In this document: in pieces, positions 17,318 through 26,202 of the stretch | Position numbering within the stretch: position 1 is the stretch's first letter | How the letters are laid out: each line of letters begins with the position of its first letter | NCBI RefSeq assembly: GCF_010669285.1 | Contig: NZ_CP048711.1 | Coordinates: 930,001 to 994,000, forward strand | Source: Kineobactrum salinum | Lineage (GTDB): Bacteria > Pseudomonadota > Gammaproteobacteria > Pseudomonadales > Halieaceae | Reading direction: 5' to 3' | Length of the DNA: 64,000 bases | Translations under genes and position numbers: made by a program | The notes under the pieces: generated by a model | What the model was told of the DNA's origin: nothing | Database searches by the model: none | The model's input: only the letters and a program-made list of their open reading frames with translations

Positions 17318-18011
17318 CGTCCACCACCGCGCTGAAATCGATACGCGGAGCGCTGGCGGCAGACCACGAGAGCGATACCCACGGCGCCAGATTGGCAACC
17401 ATCAACTGAACAGAGCCCAGTTTCAGAAACAGGGCCGCCCCCACTTTCTCCGCCCCCAGCTTTTCATGGGAAAGAATTGACCGGCGGTTGTAGGCGGAGA
17501 TCCGGCTCAGGGTGTAGCGGTAACCTTCCCGCCCCAGGGCGTCGTTAGCCTGTTGCCAGGTTTTCAGGAATATCCGGCCAATGCGGTACTTCGGAAACAC
17601 GAACACATCAAAATCCCAGACAGCACTGGACGGCAACAGATAGGTGCAACGCGCCTCGTCTTCCTCGAACTCGCCAAAACCAAACCAGGCGCAGGCCACC
17701 AGCTCCTGTTGCTTGCAGGCAAGCAGGCACTTGACCTGCTGCTCAAAGCGAAGACGGATATTGTGTTCGGGCCGGGGCAGCTGACCCAGGATATCGTGGT
17801 ATTGGTCCAGCCAGACAAACTCCAGCGTGCCGCTGCTGCGCGCGGGAGAATCGATGGCAACCAGTGGCTGACGGTAGAAGCGGTACCAGTACAGACCACA
17901 GGATTCACTTATACGGCTCAGGATACGGTGCACCAGCAGCGCGCCGCCGACCAGCAACCCGTGCTCGCGCAGGAAGGCGGCATAGCGGGACTCGCTGCGG
18001 CTGCCGGTCAC
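17310..18011 (-). CDS. GNAT-like acyltransferase of the exopolysaccharide operon
   Basis: The 233-aa protein looks like a GNAT/FemAB-type acyltransferase. It has LDQYHDILGQLPRPEHNI, a strand-rich middle (ELVACAWFGFGEFEEDE) and FVFPKYRIGRIFLKTWQQAND, which resembles the acetyl-CoA-binding turn and helix. The GTG start at 18011 overlaps the TGA of the upstream deacetylase (GTGA), so translation is coupled. GNAT proteins often accompany exosortase-A hydrolases. Acylation of a sugar or peptide group in the polysaccharide pathway is inferred; the acceptor is unknown. Confidence 0.65.
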   Translation of the reverse strand: MTGSRSESRYAAFLREHGLLVGGALLVHRILSRISESCGLYWYRFYRQPLVAIDSPARSSGTLEFVWLDQYHDILGQLPRPEHNIRLRFEQQVKCLLACKQQELVACAWFGFGEFEEDEARCTYLLPSSAVWDFDVFVFPKYRIGRIFLKTWQQANDALGREGYRYTLSRISAYNRRSILSHEKLGAEKVGAALFLKLGSVQLMVANLAPWVSLSWSAASAPRIDFSAVVDDA

Positions 18012-18943
18012 GAGAAAACCTGATTGCGCAGCAGACGCAGGTGGAATCGCGCTGCCGAGCGGTCCCAGGGGGTAAAACGCCGCAGCGCAAAGGGCGAGGT
18101 GTCGGCATCCGAGGTACCCCAATTGGTTACCACCGCGGTGCTGAAGCCCGCCTCCTGGACATGGCGCATGGTATCGCCGTCCAGGTCCTTGCCCTCAACG
18201 CCGTTGGGATAGGCGAAATGCCGCACCTCTTTGCCGGTCCAGTCTTCGAGCTCAGTCTTGCTCTGCTGGATCTCCTGCTGCTGCTGCGCGGCCGGCAGCA
18301 CCTTGAGTATCGGGTGGTTGACCGTATGCGCGCCGATGACAATGCCCTTGTCGGACAGCGTCCGGACCTGCTCCGGAGTCATCATCAGCGGGGGCTGTTC
18401 CGCCAGCGTATTGTCAGTGTAGAGCGCCCGCACCTGTTCCAGCCGCTGCTCCACGGGCAGGTACTTGAGCTGCCGCAGCCAGTGTTCCGCAAGCTGCCGC
18501 CGCTGTGGCCAGCCGCCCAGCGACACCCACTCCCCGCCGAGGTTGAGCGCATCGCGCTGGGCTTCCGCAAACAGGTGAATCACCCTGTCGTTCCACATGT
18601 TCACGCCGCGGCTGAAGGCGGTGGCCACATAGACCGTGGCGGGGATCCGGTATTTTTCCAGAATTGGTTGAGCGACGGTAAGGTTGTTCAGGTAACCGTC
18701 ATCAAAAGTGACACAGACGGCATTTGCCGGCAGCGTGCCGTTCTTGAGTCCATCCAGCGCATCATCCAGCGACAGCGGCGTGAAGTGGCGGGCCAGCAGC
18801 GCCATCTGCCAGTCAAATACCTCCGCTGTAGGCTCGGACGGGCGCATCGGGTCGGCCTCGGCCAGCACCTGATGGTAGATCAGTATGGACAGCTTCCCTC
18901 TGGCGGCAATTCTGCCCAGCACTGACAAACCCCATCCGAACAT
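18008..18943 (-). CDS. Polysaccharide deacetylase (NodB homology domain)
   Basis: The ~311-aa protein has the carbohydrate esterase 4 motifs: LIYHQVL, the metal/catalytic motif VCVTFDDGYLNN, the second motif VIGAHTVNHPIL (H-x3-H metal ligands), and RHFAYPNG. It removes N-acetyl groups from a polymer or lipid-linked sugar. The ATG at 18943 lies two bases after the upstream stop (TAGCGATG) and is preferred over a TTG at 18970. It differs from the exosortase-specific deacetylase at 56.7 kb, so two or three separate deacetylation steps are likely in this locus. Confidence 0.88.
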   Translation of the reverse strand: MFGWGLSVLGRIAARGKLSILIYHQVLAEADPMRPSEPTAEVFDWQMALLARHFTPLSLDDALDGLKNGTLPANAVCVTFDDGYLNNLTVAQPILEKYRIPATVYVATAFSRGVNMWNDRVIHLFAEAQRDALNLGGEWVSLGGWPQRRQLAEHWLRQLKYLPVEQRLEQVRALYTDNTLAEQPPLMMTPEQVRTLSDKGIVIGAHTVNHPILKVLPAAQQQQEIQQSKTELEDWTGKEVRHFAYPNGVEGKDLDGDTMRHVQEAGFSTAVVTNWGTSDADTSPFALRRFTPWDRSAARFHLRLLRNQVFS

Positions 18944-18945
18944 CG

Positions 18946-20724
18946 CTATCGGCCCCGGTCTGTCAGCCAAAGCTCGAGCACCACCATGATCCAGATCAGC
19001 TCACCGTAGTAACCCGAATGGCCGGATTCGTGGGTGTCCAGCGCGGTATCAATAAAGTCGGCCCTGAATATACCCCGCAGCTTCAGCCGCTCCAGAGTGT
19101 CGCGCGTCAGCTTGCGCAGCTCGGGCTCCTGTTTCATCCACACGCCGAAAGGCAGGCCAAAGCCATGCTTGGACTTGGCCAGGGTTTCATCGGGCAGGAA
19201 ACCGCGGAAACTGCGCTTGTAGAAATCCCGCAGCTTGCCACCCGGCAATTTGAGCCGGGCGGGCACAGTACAGCTGAAGTCCACGACTTCCTTTTCAAAC
19301 AGGGGATAGCGGACCTCGACCCCGGCCTTGCGGCACATGCGCGACACCTTGACCAGATCGTTGTTCGCCAGGGTGTACTTCCAGTCCAGATACATCATTT
19401 TCTCGACCGCGTCCGGGGCCAGGCACTGCTGGTAGCGGCGCCGCTTGCCCTCACGCGGCAGCTCTGTATCCACCTGCGCCAGGAAACTCTGTTCAAACAT
19501 GATGCCTGGGTCGAAACGGTTGAGGAAATTGTAACTGTCCATCCGGTCCGGCAGCGTGACGTTGGCCTGCTCGATATAACTGCGCCCCTTCTGCAATAAC
19601 GGCAGCCGGCCCAGGCCGGTAGCCAGCGCTGCTCCCGCCAGCTTGCGGGCAGGCGCCGGGAATGCCGACCAGGCTTCAAACACTTTCTGCTTTGCGTAGC
19701 GCTCATTGCCGCCGAAAATCTCGTCCCCGCCGTCACCGGCCAGCATTACCGTAATGCCATGTTCCCTGGCCACACGGGCGCAGGTGTAGGCCGCCATCGC
19801 CGAGGAGTTGCCAAAAGGCTCGTCAAAATAGCCGGCCACTGCAACGAAATGGTCGATAATTTCCTGTGGCTGCAGGTAGTGCTCATGATGACGGGTATTG
19901 AAATGCCGCGCGGTGATGCGGGCATAGGCTGTCTCATCGTAGCCCTTCGCATCAAAGCCGATGGAGAAGGTGGGTGCTTCCGGTTGTTGTTGGGCAAACA
20001 TGCCCGCCACTGTGGAACTGTCCAGGCCACCGCTCAGAAAGGCGCCGGCGCCGGGCGCGATGTTGCGGGCGACCGCTGTGGCTATCAACTCACGACAGCG
20101 AGCCATCAGCGTTTCCGCAGATTCCACGCTGTAGTCGTAGGCCGGTTGATACAGATTGCGCGATCTCGAAGCGCCCGTAATGTCAACGGTGAGCTCGGCA
20201 CCGGGTTCCAGCTTTACCACGTCTTCATAGACCGTTCCCGGCGCCGGCACGCAATGGTGGAAGCAGTAGTCGTACAGTGCCTGGGGGGCCAGCGGTGCAT
20301 CCTCCGGACGCAATTGTGGCTCCAGCAATCGCAGGGAATCCGCGACCCACCACTGGTTTCCGCGAGGACAGAAGTACAACGGCACACTGCCCACGTGATC
20401 GCTGACCAGACGCATCTCGCCACTGGATTTGTCCAACACCACCACCGCGAAGAAACCGGCAAGTGCAGGATAGAAGTCCTCACCCTGCCGTTGCAGGCAG
20501 TTCAGCAGCCATTGCGCCGGGTGCTCCAGCCCGTAATCCTCACCGTAAGGGCGCAGGCGACCCAGCACGATGGCGATTGAAGCCTCGTCTTCGGCAATAT
20601 CCGCGGCATGTTCGCCAAGCACTGTGATGCGACAGGGCTCAGCGCCCTCCCGGACCGCAGTGCATGCCGCCTGCGGCGTCGCGCCTGTCTCTCCCCCGGA
20701 TGACTGTTGTTCCAGTTTCCACAC
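18946..20724 (-). CDS. Asparagine synthetase-like amidotransferase lacking the N-terminal Cys
   Basis: The 592-aa protein has an N-terminal glutaminase-like fold (ALAGFFAVVVLDKSSG, LVSDHVGSVPLYF) and a C-terminal synthetase domain with the PP-loop AFLSGGLDSSTVAG, SIGFDAKGYDET and MLAGDGGDEIFGGNERY. It begins MWKLEQ and has no MCG start, so the Cys2 nucleophile for glutamine hydrolysis is absent. Beta-lactam synthetase is a known member of this superfamily without that Cys. The enzyme probably adenylates a carboxylate and uses ammonia or an amine other than glutamine-derived ammonia. The GTG start is uncertain. It lies in operon with the deacetylase and the propeller gene. Confidence 0.82.
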   Translation of the reverse strand: MWKLEQQSSGGETGATPQAACTAVREGAEPCRITVLGEHAADIAEDEASIAIVLGRLRPYGEDYGLEHPAQWLLNCLQRQGEDFYPALAGFFAVVVLDKSSGEMRLVSDHVGSVPLYFCPRGNQWWVADSLRLLEPQLRPEDAPLAPQALYDYCFHHCVPAPGTVYEDVVKLEPGAELTVDITGASRSRNLYQPAYDYSVESAETLMARCRELIATAVARNIAPGAGAFLSGGLDSSTVAGMFAQQQPEAPTFSIGFDAKGYDETAYARITARHFNTRHHEHYLQPQEIIDHFVAVAGYFDEPFGNSSAMAAYTCARVAREHGITVMLAGDGGDEIFGGNERYAKQKVFEAWSAFPAPARKLAGAALATGLGRLPLLQKGRSYIEQANVTLPDRMDSYNFLNRFDPGIMFEQSFLAQVDTELPREGKRRRYQQCLAPDAVEKMMYLDWKYTLANNDLVKVSRMCRKAGVEVRYPLFEKEVVDFSCTVPARLKLPGGKLRDFYKRSFRGFLPDETLAKSKHGFGLPFGVWMKQEPELRKLTRDTLERLKLRGIFRADFIDTALDTHESGHSGYYGELIWIMVVLELWLTDRGR

Positions 20725-20808
20725 GGCCTGTTGGGTTCCTTCTGTTCAAGCTAGCCTAGGGGAAAAGCCTTTCCCGGAGACTCCGGCAATCATGGCACGC
20801 CTGTCGGT

Positions 20809-21804
20809 TCAGTCCCAGGTATAGGGCAATATGCCATAGATGGCATCGACCATGCCCTCGGGGGACTCATAGACCCGATCCACCTTCTGTTGCTTCATAT
20901 TGTACGCGACCACCAGCGAATTGTTACCGGAGCCGTACTTGAAATTTCCCTGCGAAAGAAATCTGAGCTTGGATTTCAGATTGGTCTTGCGCAGCCTGGA
21001 ATAACCGATATAAAACATGTCCCCGTCGATATGCAGACCCCGGCACCAGCCCTTGGGACGGTTGCGGTGCAAGCGGAAAGGATCGTGGTTCTCGATAACC
21101 TTCTTGCGCACCGGGTCGCACAGGATCAACATGCCGTCCACCCGGGTGAATACCAGCGTCTCACCCCACCACAGGCCGTCGTGGGCACTGATATCTTCGC
21201 CCTCGCCCAGATCTATCCGCTGCTCGACATCTTCCAGACAAACGGCATCCTCGGTGGAGCAGCGCGTCACCCACAGCTTGCCGTCCAGCTGGAATACATA
21301 ATTGGGGTGACTGTCGTGGGGCCGCGTGGAGTGGACCAGGCGATAATCCGTGGCTGCGTCGAAGCGGTGCCAGGGATCCAGGCCCTGGGTGTTGATTATG
21401 CGGTTGATCGCGCCCGTGGCACGGTCGAGCAACACTACGTTATCAAGGCCCGTGGATGTGACCGCGAGTTCGTCGCCCACCACCTGTACCGAGTGAATAT
21501 TGTGAAAACAGGGGTGGGAATAGCAACTGAGCAGCTCCAGCTCGGGCAACCGGTACTGCAATATCTCGGTATCCGTGGGCAGCCACAATATGTCGCCATC
21601 CAGGCAGGCCGCCGTATACTGCTGGTTGGGGTGCTCAGCGGGATAGTTGGCACCGCCGTCGGACTTGCTCAGGATCTCCGTGAATTCGCCCCGCTGCAGG
21701 TCCAGCAGCACCAGTGATGCCCTGTCGTAGTATTTGCCTTCTCCCAGTTCAAAACCATTGGGCCGCAAGCAACCCCCTGATACCAACAGCTTTTTGACGG
21801 TCAC
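20809..21804 (-). CDS. Beta-propeller-like protein of unknown function
   Basis: The 331-aa cytoplasmic-looking protein has no signal peptide. Repeated beta strands include LLSCYSHPCFHNIHSVQVVG, ELAVTSTGLDNVVLLDRATG, WVTRCSTEDAVCLEDVEQ and WWGETLVFTRVDGMLILCDP, which suggest a six-bladed propeller of the kind seen in DUF4915/TIGR03032-like proteins. I do not recognise a defined family with certainty. The GTG start overlaps no neighbour; the TPR gene ends 15 bases upstream. Its place between the TPR and amidotransferase genes ties it to exopolysaccharide tailoring. Confidence 0.65.
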   Translation of the reverse strand: MTVKKLLVSGGCLRPNGFELGEGKYYDRASLVLLDLQRGEFTEILSKSDGGANYPAEHPNQQYTAACLDGDILWLPTDTEILQYRLPELELLSCYSHPCFHNIHSVQVVGDELAVTSTGLDNVVLLDRATGAINRIINTQGLDPWHRFDAATDYRLVHSTRPHDSHPNYVFQLDGKLWVTRCSTEDAVCLEDVEQRIDLGEGEDISAHDGLWWGETLVFTRVDGMLILCDPVRKKVIENHDPFRLHRNRPKGWCRGLHIDGDMFYIGYSRLRKTNLKSKLRFLSQGNFKYGSGNNSLVVAYNMKQQKVDRVYESPEGMVDAIYGILPYTWD

Positions 21805-21819
21805 CCGCGGTCCCTTCTT

Positions 21820-22488
21820 CTAGTTTGCTTCCAGCTCGGCAATCTTGTTCTGCAGGCCCTCCAGCGGATAACCTGCCTGGTAGGCGACCTCCGCATGCTT
21901 TTTAGCCAGCGCCAGCTTGCGCTGCGAGGCATAGATCAGACCCAGGTTGTAGTGCGCCTCAATATATTCCGGCTGCTGTGCAATTGCCTCTTCCAGCAGG
22001 CTCGCAGCCTCGTCCAGCTCACCGTTGCGGTATTTGTGGATGGCCCACGCTACCCGGGTTTCAGCGGCTTCGGGAAACAGCCGCACGGCGCGATCGAAAA
22101 AGCAGTCGGGGGTGTAGCGGGCCCTGCGGCCCTTTTGCTGCTCCCGAAACAGAGCGGAATCGCGGTAGCGCTTGTCATAGCGCGAGTAGGCATCCAGCGC
22201 CCCGGGGTGATTGGGGATTGAGGTGAGCACGAACAGGAGATCCCCCAACAGGGCACCGGTGCTGCCACGAACCAGGTTGCGCACGTTGCTGCTGAAATGG
22301 TGCTTTTCCACCAGATGCAGCAGCCCACCCGCGTAGGTGCCGGTATGCTCCCTCGTCTCCGCCGCGTAGTAATCAAATGGCTTACCGCGCCGCCATTCCA
22401 GAGAATTGCAGGACGCAGCGGCGCCCGCTGAGACCAGTAACAACGCAAACAGGAAAGGCAGGCTAAGCAGCCTCGGCAGCATCTTCAT
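21820..22488 (-). CDS. Secreted TPR-repeat protein
   Basis: The 222-aa protein has a signal peptide (LLSLPFLFALLLVSAGAAASC), possibly a lipoprotein-type cleavage before Cys. The C-terminal half contains TPR repeats (ETRVAWAIHKYRNGELDEA, YIEAHYNLGLIYASQRKLA). It is the first gene of the minus-strand operon running to 15.7 kb. A periplasmic scaffold role for polysaccharide assembly is inferred by analogy with TPR proteins in other export systems. Confidence 0.72.
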   Translation of the reverse strand: MKMLPRLLSLPFLFALLLVSAGAAASCNSLEWRRGKPFDYYAAETREHTGTYAGGLLHLVEKHHFSSNVRNLVRGSTGALLGDLLFVLTSIPNHPGALDAYSRYDKRYRDSALFREQQKGRRARYTPDCFFDRAVRLFPEAAETRVAWAIHKYRNGELDEAASLLEEAIAQQPEYIEAHYNLGLIYASQRKLALAKKHAEVAYQAGYPLEGLQNKIAELEAN

Positions 22489-22580
22489 GATTGGCCTCGC
22501 ATTTACAGCCGTCGATTCCAGTTAGTAAAAACTTGCCTTATTTACACCCCCATCAGGCAGGCAGCCCAGAGCAAATACGC

Positions 22581-22586
22581 TATACT
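22581..22586 (+). promoter_or_regulatory. Candidate -10 box ahead of the kelch-lyase gene
   Basis: TATACT occurs in the 169-base divergent spacer, 72 bases before the ATG at 22658. The upstream -35 region is poor, so the call rests mainly on the -10 match and position. Confidence 0.35.
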
Positions 22587-22657
22587 AATTCGCCGAGCTT
22601 GTCATCAGTTCATCCGCCTGCACCGGTATGGTCGGCGCGTCGGTACGGAGCACCTCC

Positions 22658-25600
22658 ATGAAAGCTGTCATCCGCGGAATGTATTGCGGCTTCCTTTTGA
22701 CCCTGTTTCCCTCCATGGCAGGGGCCCAGTCCAGTGATTTTGGTTGGCGTGCGCTACCCGATACGAAGCTGGTCGATGTGTGCCCCGCAATGGCCTCTAC
22801 GGCTACGATTTTCGCGATTCCTGCAAGAACGTCATATACGCCTGGAATGGCGGCGACCTGGACCCCGACAGCGGTCGCCTGTATATCTGGGGGGCGGTCA
22901 CAATGATTACTACGGTAATGAGCTGTATGTACTCGACCCGCGGACGGAATCGCTCGAACGGCTCACCGAGCCAGCCGTGCCGGCGGACCCCAAGGCTCAT
23001 CCCGCGGAGCGCGAACTGGCTCCCTACGACGGTACCCAGCCCAACTCCCGCCACACCTACGATGGTGTGGCGTTTATCCGGGAACCCGGTCTGTTGTGGG
23101 CCTTTTCGGGCGCGCTGGCCGGCCGCTCCACCGATCTTGCCGACAGGAACACCTGGTTGTTCAATCCCGCTACCAACGGCTGGACCCTGGATGATTCCAA
23201 GGGGGATATTCCCAAAGGCGTGTACGGCATTGTTTCCGCCTACGACGAGGCTACCGGCAAGGTATTCCTGCACGACCGCTCGGCACTGTACAGTTACAGC
23301 TACAGCCCCGACGGCGGCCGCTACCAGCGCCTGAACAGCCAGGGCTCGGTCGGCCTGGGCGTAAACGCAGCCATCGATCCGGTCAAGCGCCGCATGCTCA
23401 TTCTCGGCAACAAGCAGCAAATACTCTACGATCTTGACGCAGAGTCCGGCTACCGCAGAATTCCCGCCCCGCTCAAGGGTGACGCGGATTTCATCAACCG
23501 TTACCATGCCCCGGCCTCACCTACAACAGCAAAGACGGGCACTTCTACGCCTGGCCCGGGAATGGCAAACTGTACCGCTTCGACATGGACGAGCTCTCCT
23601 GGGAGGGCACCGCCTTTTCCGGCGATCCCGGCCCGCAGGGGCGGCACGGCACCTTCGGCCGCTTTGCCTACGTCGAATCGATCGACAGCTTCGTACTGGT
23701 CAACAACCCCAACCGCAACGCCTACCTGTTCAAGCTGCCGACAGTACCTGACAACGAGCCGCCTACGGCACCGACCGGTCTGGCCGTGACCCACCCCTAC
23801 CCCGGCGCACTGTCCGTGACCTGGAAGGCCGGCGAGGACAATTTTGGAGTGGCCGGCTACCGGGTTTTCGTCGATGGCGAGCAGGTAGCGGAACAGGCGG
23901 GGACCGAATTCAAGACCATGGCCTATGCACCCGGCACCCGGTTGGAGGTACAGGTACAGGCTTTCGATTCCGCCGGCTTCAGCAGCGAGCTGTCACGCCC
24001 ACTGACCCTCGGCCTGCCATCGCAGCAGCCCAGAATGCGGCTGGGCGACTGCTCCTCAGAGGCGATGCTTCGCAACCGTGACGACATCGTGTTCTGTGAG
24101 CCCTGGGAAAAGCACAGCTGGTGGCAGACCGGCAACTGGCTGCGGGACCCCATCGTCGACGACCCGCGGCCGATGACCAGCAACTCTGCCAGGTACACGC
24201 AGGTCACTGACAAGAACTGTCTCTCCGGCAACTGCCTGCGAGTGAAAATGGAGGAAGGCAAGACCTGGGCCCTCAGCGCCTACTGGCCGCTGGCCAATGC
24301 CAACCTGGCCCCGAAAAGCTGTTCATGCGCTACTACATGAAGCTCAGCGATGACTGGGACGTAAACATGTGCAAGGACAACGGCGATATTTCCGGCGCCG
24401 GCGGCAAATTCCCGGGCCTGGCGGACGTGCGCACCTGGGCCGACCCCGGCGGCCAGTGTGGCAATGGCGGCGCCTCTGGCGACGGCATCAACTGCTGGTC
24501 GATGCGGCTGAACTACCGCAACTGTGACAGCAACGACGGCGAGGCCTGCGCCACCAAACCGCGGGCCGCGATGCGGCTGGGCTCCTATCTGTATTACCCG
24601 CTGCAGGGCGGCAGTACCGGCAGTGTTGGCCACTGGGACGAAGATGACTGGAATCAGTCACGCAATGGAACCTGTGACACCAGAGCCGGGAACCTGTTCT
24701 GCGGTAAGGGCGATGGCGGCGTGCTGGAGCGCGGCCAGTGGTACCAGATAGAGATGCAGGTGGAGATGAACACTCCCGGCAAGGCCGACGGGGTGATCCG
24801 GGGCTGGATCGATGGCCAACTCAGCTATGAAAAGACCAATATGGTGTTCCGCAACGAAGGCCACGACTTCCTGCACAACCGGCTCGCCTGGTTCAACATC
24901 TACAAGGGCGGCATGGACGGCAACTGCAGCACCTCCCATGTCTATCTCGACCAGATGGTAATTGCACTGGACCAACCGGTGGGCGGGATCGATTCGGTCA
25001 CCGAGATTCCTCCTTCACTGCGGCTCGAAGTCAGCCCGGAGCAGCCCACTGACGAAGAAGCAGTAACGGTGGAATGGACCAGCGAAAATGCCCACAGCTG
25101 CCGCGCCAGTGGCCTGTGGGAGGGTGGCAGGGCACTGGGCAACCGCATTGTCATCGGCCCGTTCAGTGAGTCCGGCGTACTGCAACTGGACTGTGAGGGC
25201 CACGGCGGCAAGGCCACCCGCAGGGTTGAACTGCTGGTTAACGGCGAGCCGATTACCCAGCAGAGGGTGACCGATGCGCGGCTGAGTGCGCCCAGGGCGC
25301 TTGCCATTGCAGAACAGGGCACCGAATACCTGAGGCTGCAGTGGGAAGAAGCACCGGAGAAGGAAGACATTGTCGCGTACAGGGTACAGGTGAATGGCGA
25401 GTTCAAGGACGAGGTCACACAGCCCCGGCTTACCGTGCACAACCTGCTGCCGGGCATGCGACTGGAGTACCGGGTACAGGCCGTGAACAGCAAAGGTTAC
25501 CTGTCCCGCCCCTCCGAACCTTTGGTAGTGAGCATACCCGACGACGGCCGCAACCGTAACTCGGCCACGCTGTATCCCGATTCGGATACCTATCTGGCCA

Positions 25601-26094
25601 GGTCCACCTTCAAAACGCTGGGACGCAGCCGCCAGCTGGCGGTATCCGCCAACCGCAGCCTGCTGCTGAAATTCCCCGTCGAGTTGCTGGAGAGACAACG
25701 GGTGCGTTCGGCCACACTGGTACTGACACCGATAAAACAGTTTGGTCAAATGACAGTCGATCTGTACCGGGTTGCCGAAGACTGGCATGAACGCAGTGCC
25801 ACCCGGGAATACTCTGACCAGGACAACAGACGTCGATGGCAGCGCGAACTGGGCGACTGGCTGGACAAACAAGGCAATCTGCACGGCAGCAACGCCTATG
25901 AATCGGTCTGGCTGCGCGATACCGGTGCCTCGCAAAAGGTGGAGATCGACCTTACCGAGCTGGTTAATGCCTGGTTGGCTGGTGACACCAATAATGGGGT
26001 CATGCTGCGGCGGAAAAGCGGAAATGAACATTTCTTTCATAGTAAGGAGGCAGCGAGACCAAGCCACTGGCCAAGACTGGAAGTCCGATTTTAA
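22658..26094 (+). CDS. Large secreted kelch-FN3-polysaccharide lyase-FN3-DNRLRE protein (frame-broken four times)
   Basis: After repair the protein has about 1146 aa. It runs: signal peptide (MYCGFLLTLFPSMAGAQ); kelch propeller (NVIYAWNGGDLDPDSGRLY joined to GGHNDYYGNELYVLD); FN3 domain (APTGLAVTHPYPGALSVTW); jelly-roll lyase-like domain (LFMRYYMKLSDDW, GGKFPGL, GSYLYYPLQGG, DGVIRGWIDGQLSYE) resembling PL14-type lyases; Ig-like and second FN3 (LRLQWEEAPEKEDIVAYRV); and a complete C-terminal DNRLRE module. Frame breaks at 22783-22786, 22889-22894, 23509-23512 and 24309-24312 each need one extra C or G. Secreted polysaccharide cleavage, perhaps of the self-made exopolysaccharide, is inferred. 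It is a fused counterpart of the separate genes at 3.5-6.3 kb. Confidence 0.75.
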
Positions 26095-26165
26095 TTCCCG
26101 ATCTAAATACCGCAGCTGGACATTGTCCGTAATACGAGTGAGGAAGCGGTACCCCTGACAATATT

Positions 26166-26183
26166 GGACTTCCCGTAAAGTCC
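26166..26183 (+). terminator. Small terminator-like hairpin after the lyase gene
   Basis: GGACTT and AAGTCC form a perfect six-base stem around a six-base loop, followed by GTTTT. It lies in the 108-base spacer between the lyase gene and the Mur-ligase/Pth gene. The stem is short, so efficiency is doubtful. Confidence 0.4.
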
Positions 26184-26202
26184 GTTTTGGACTACGACCT
26201 CA

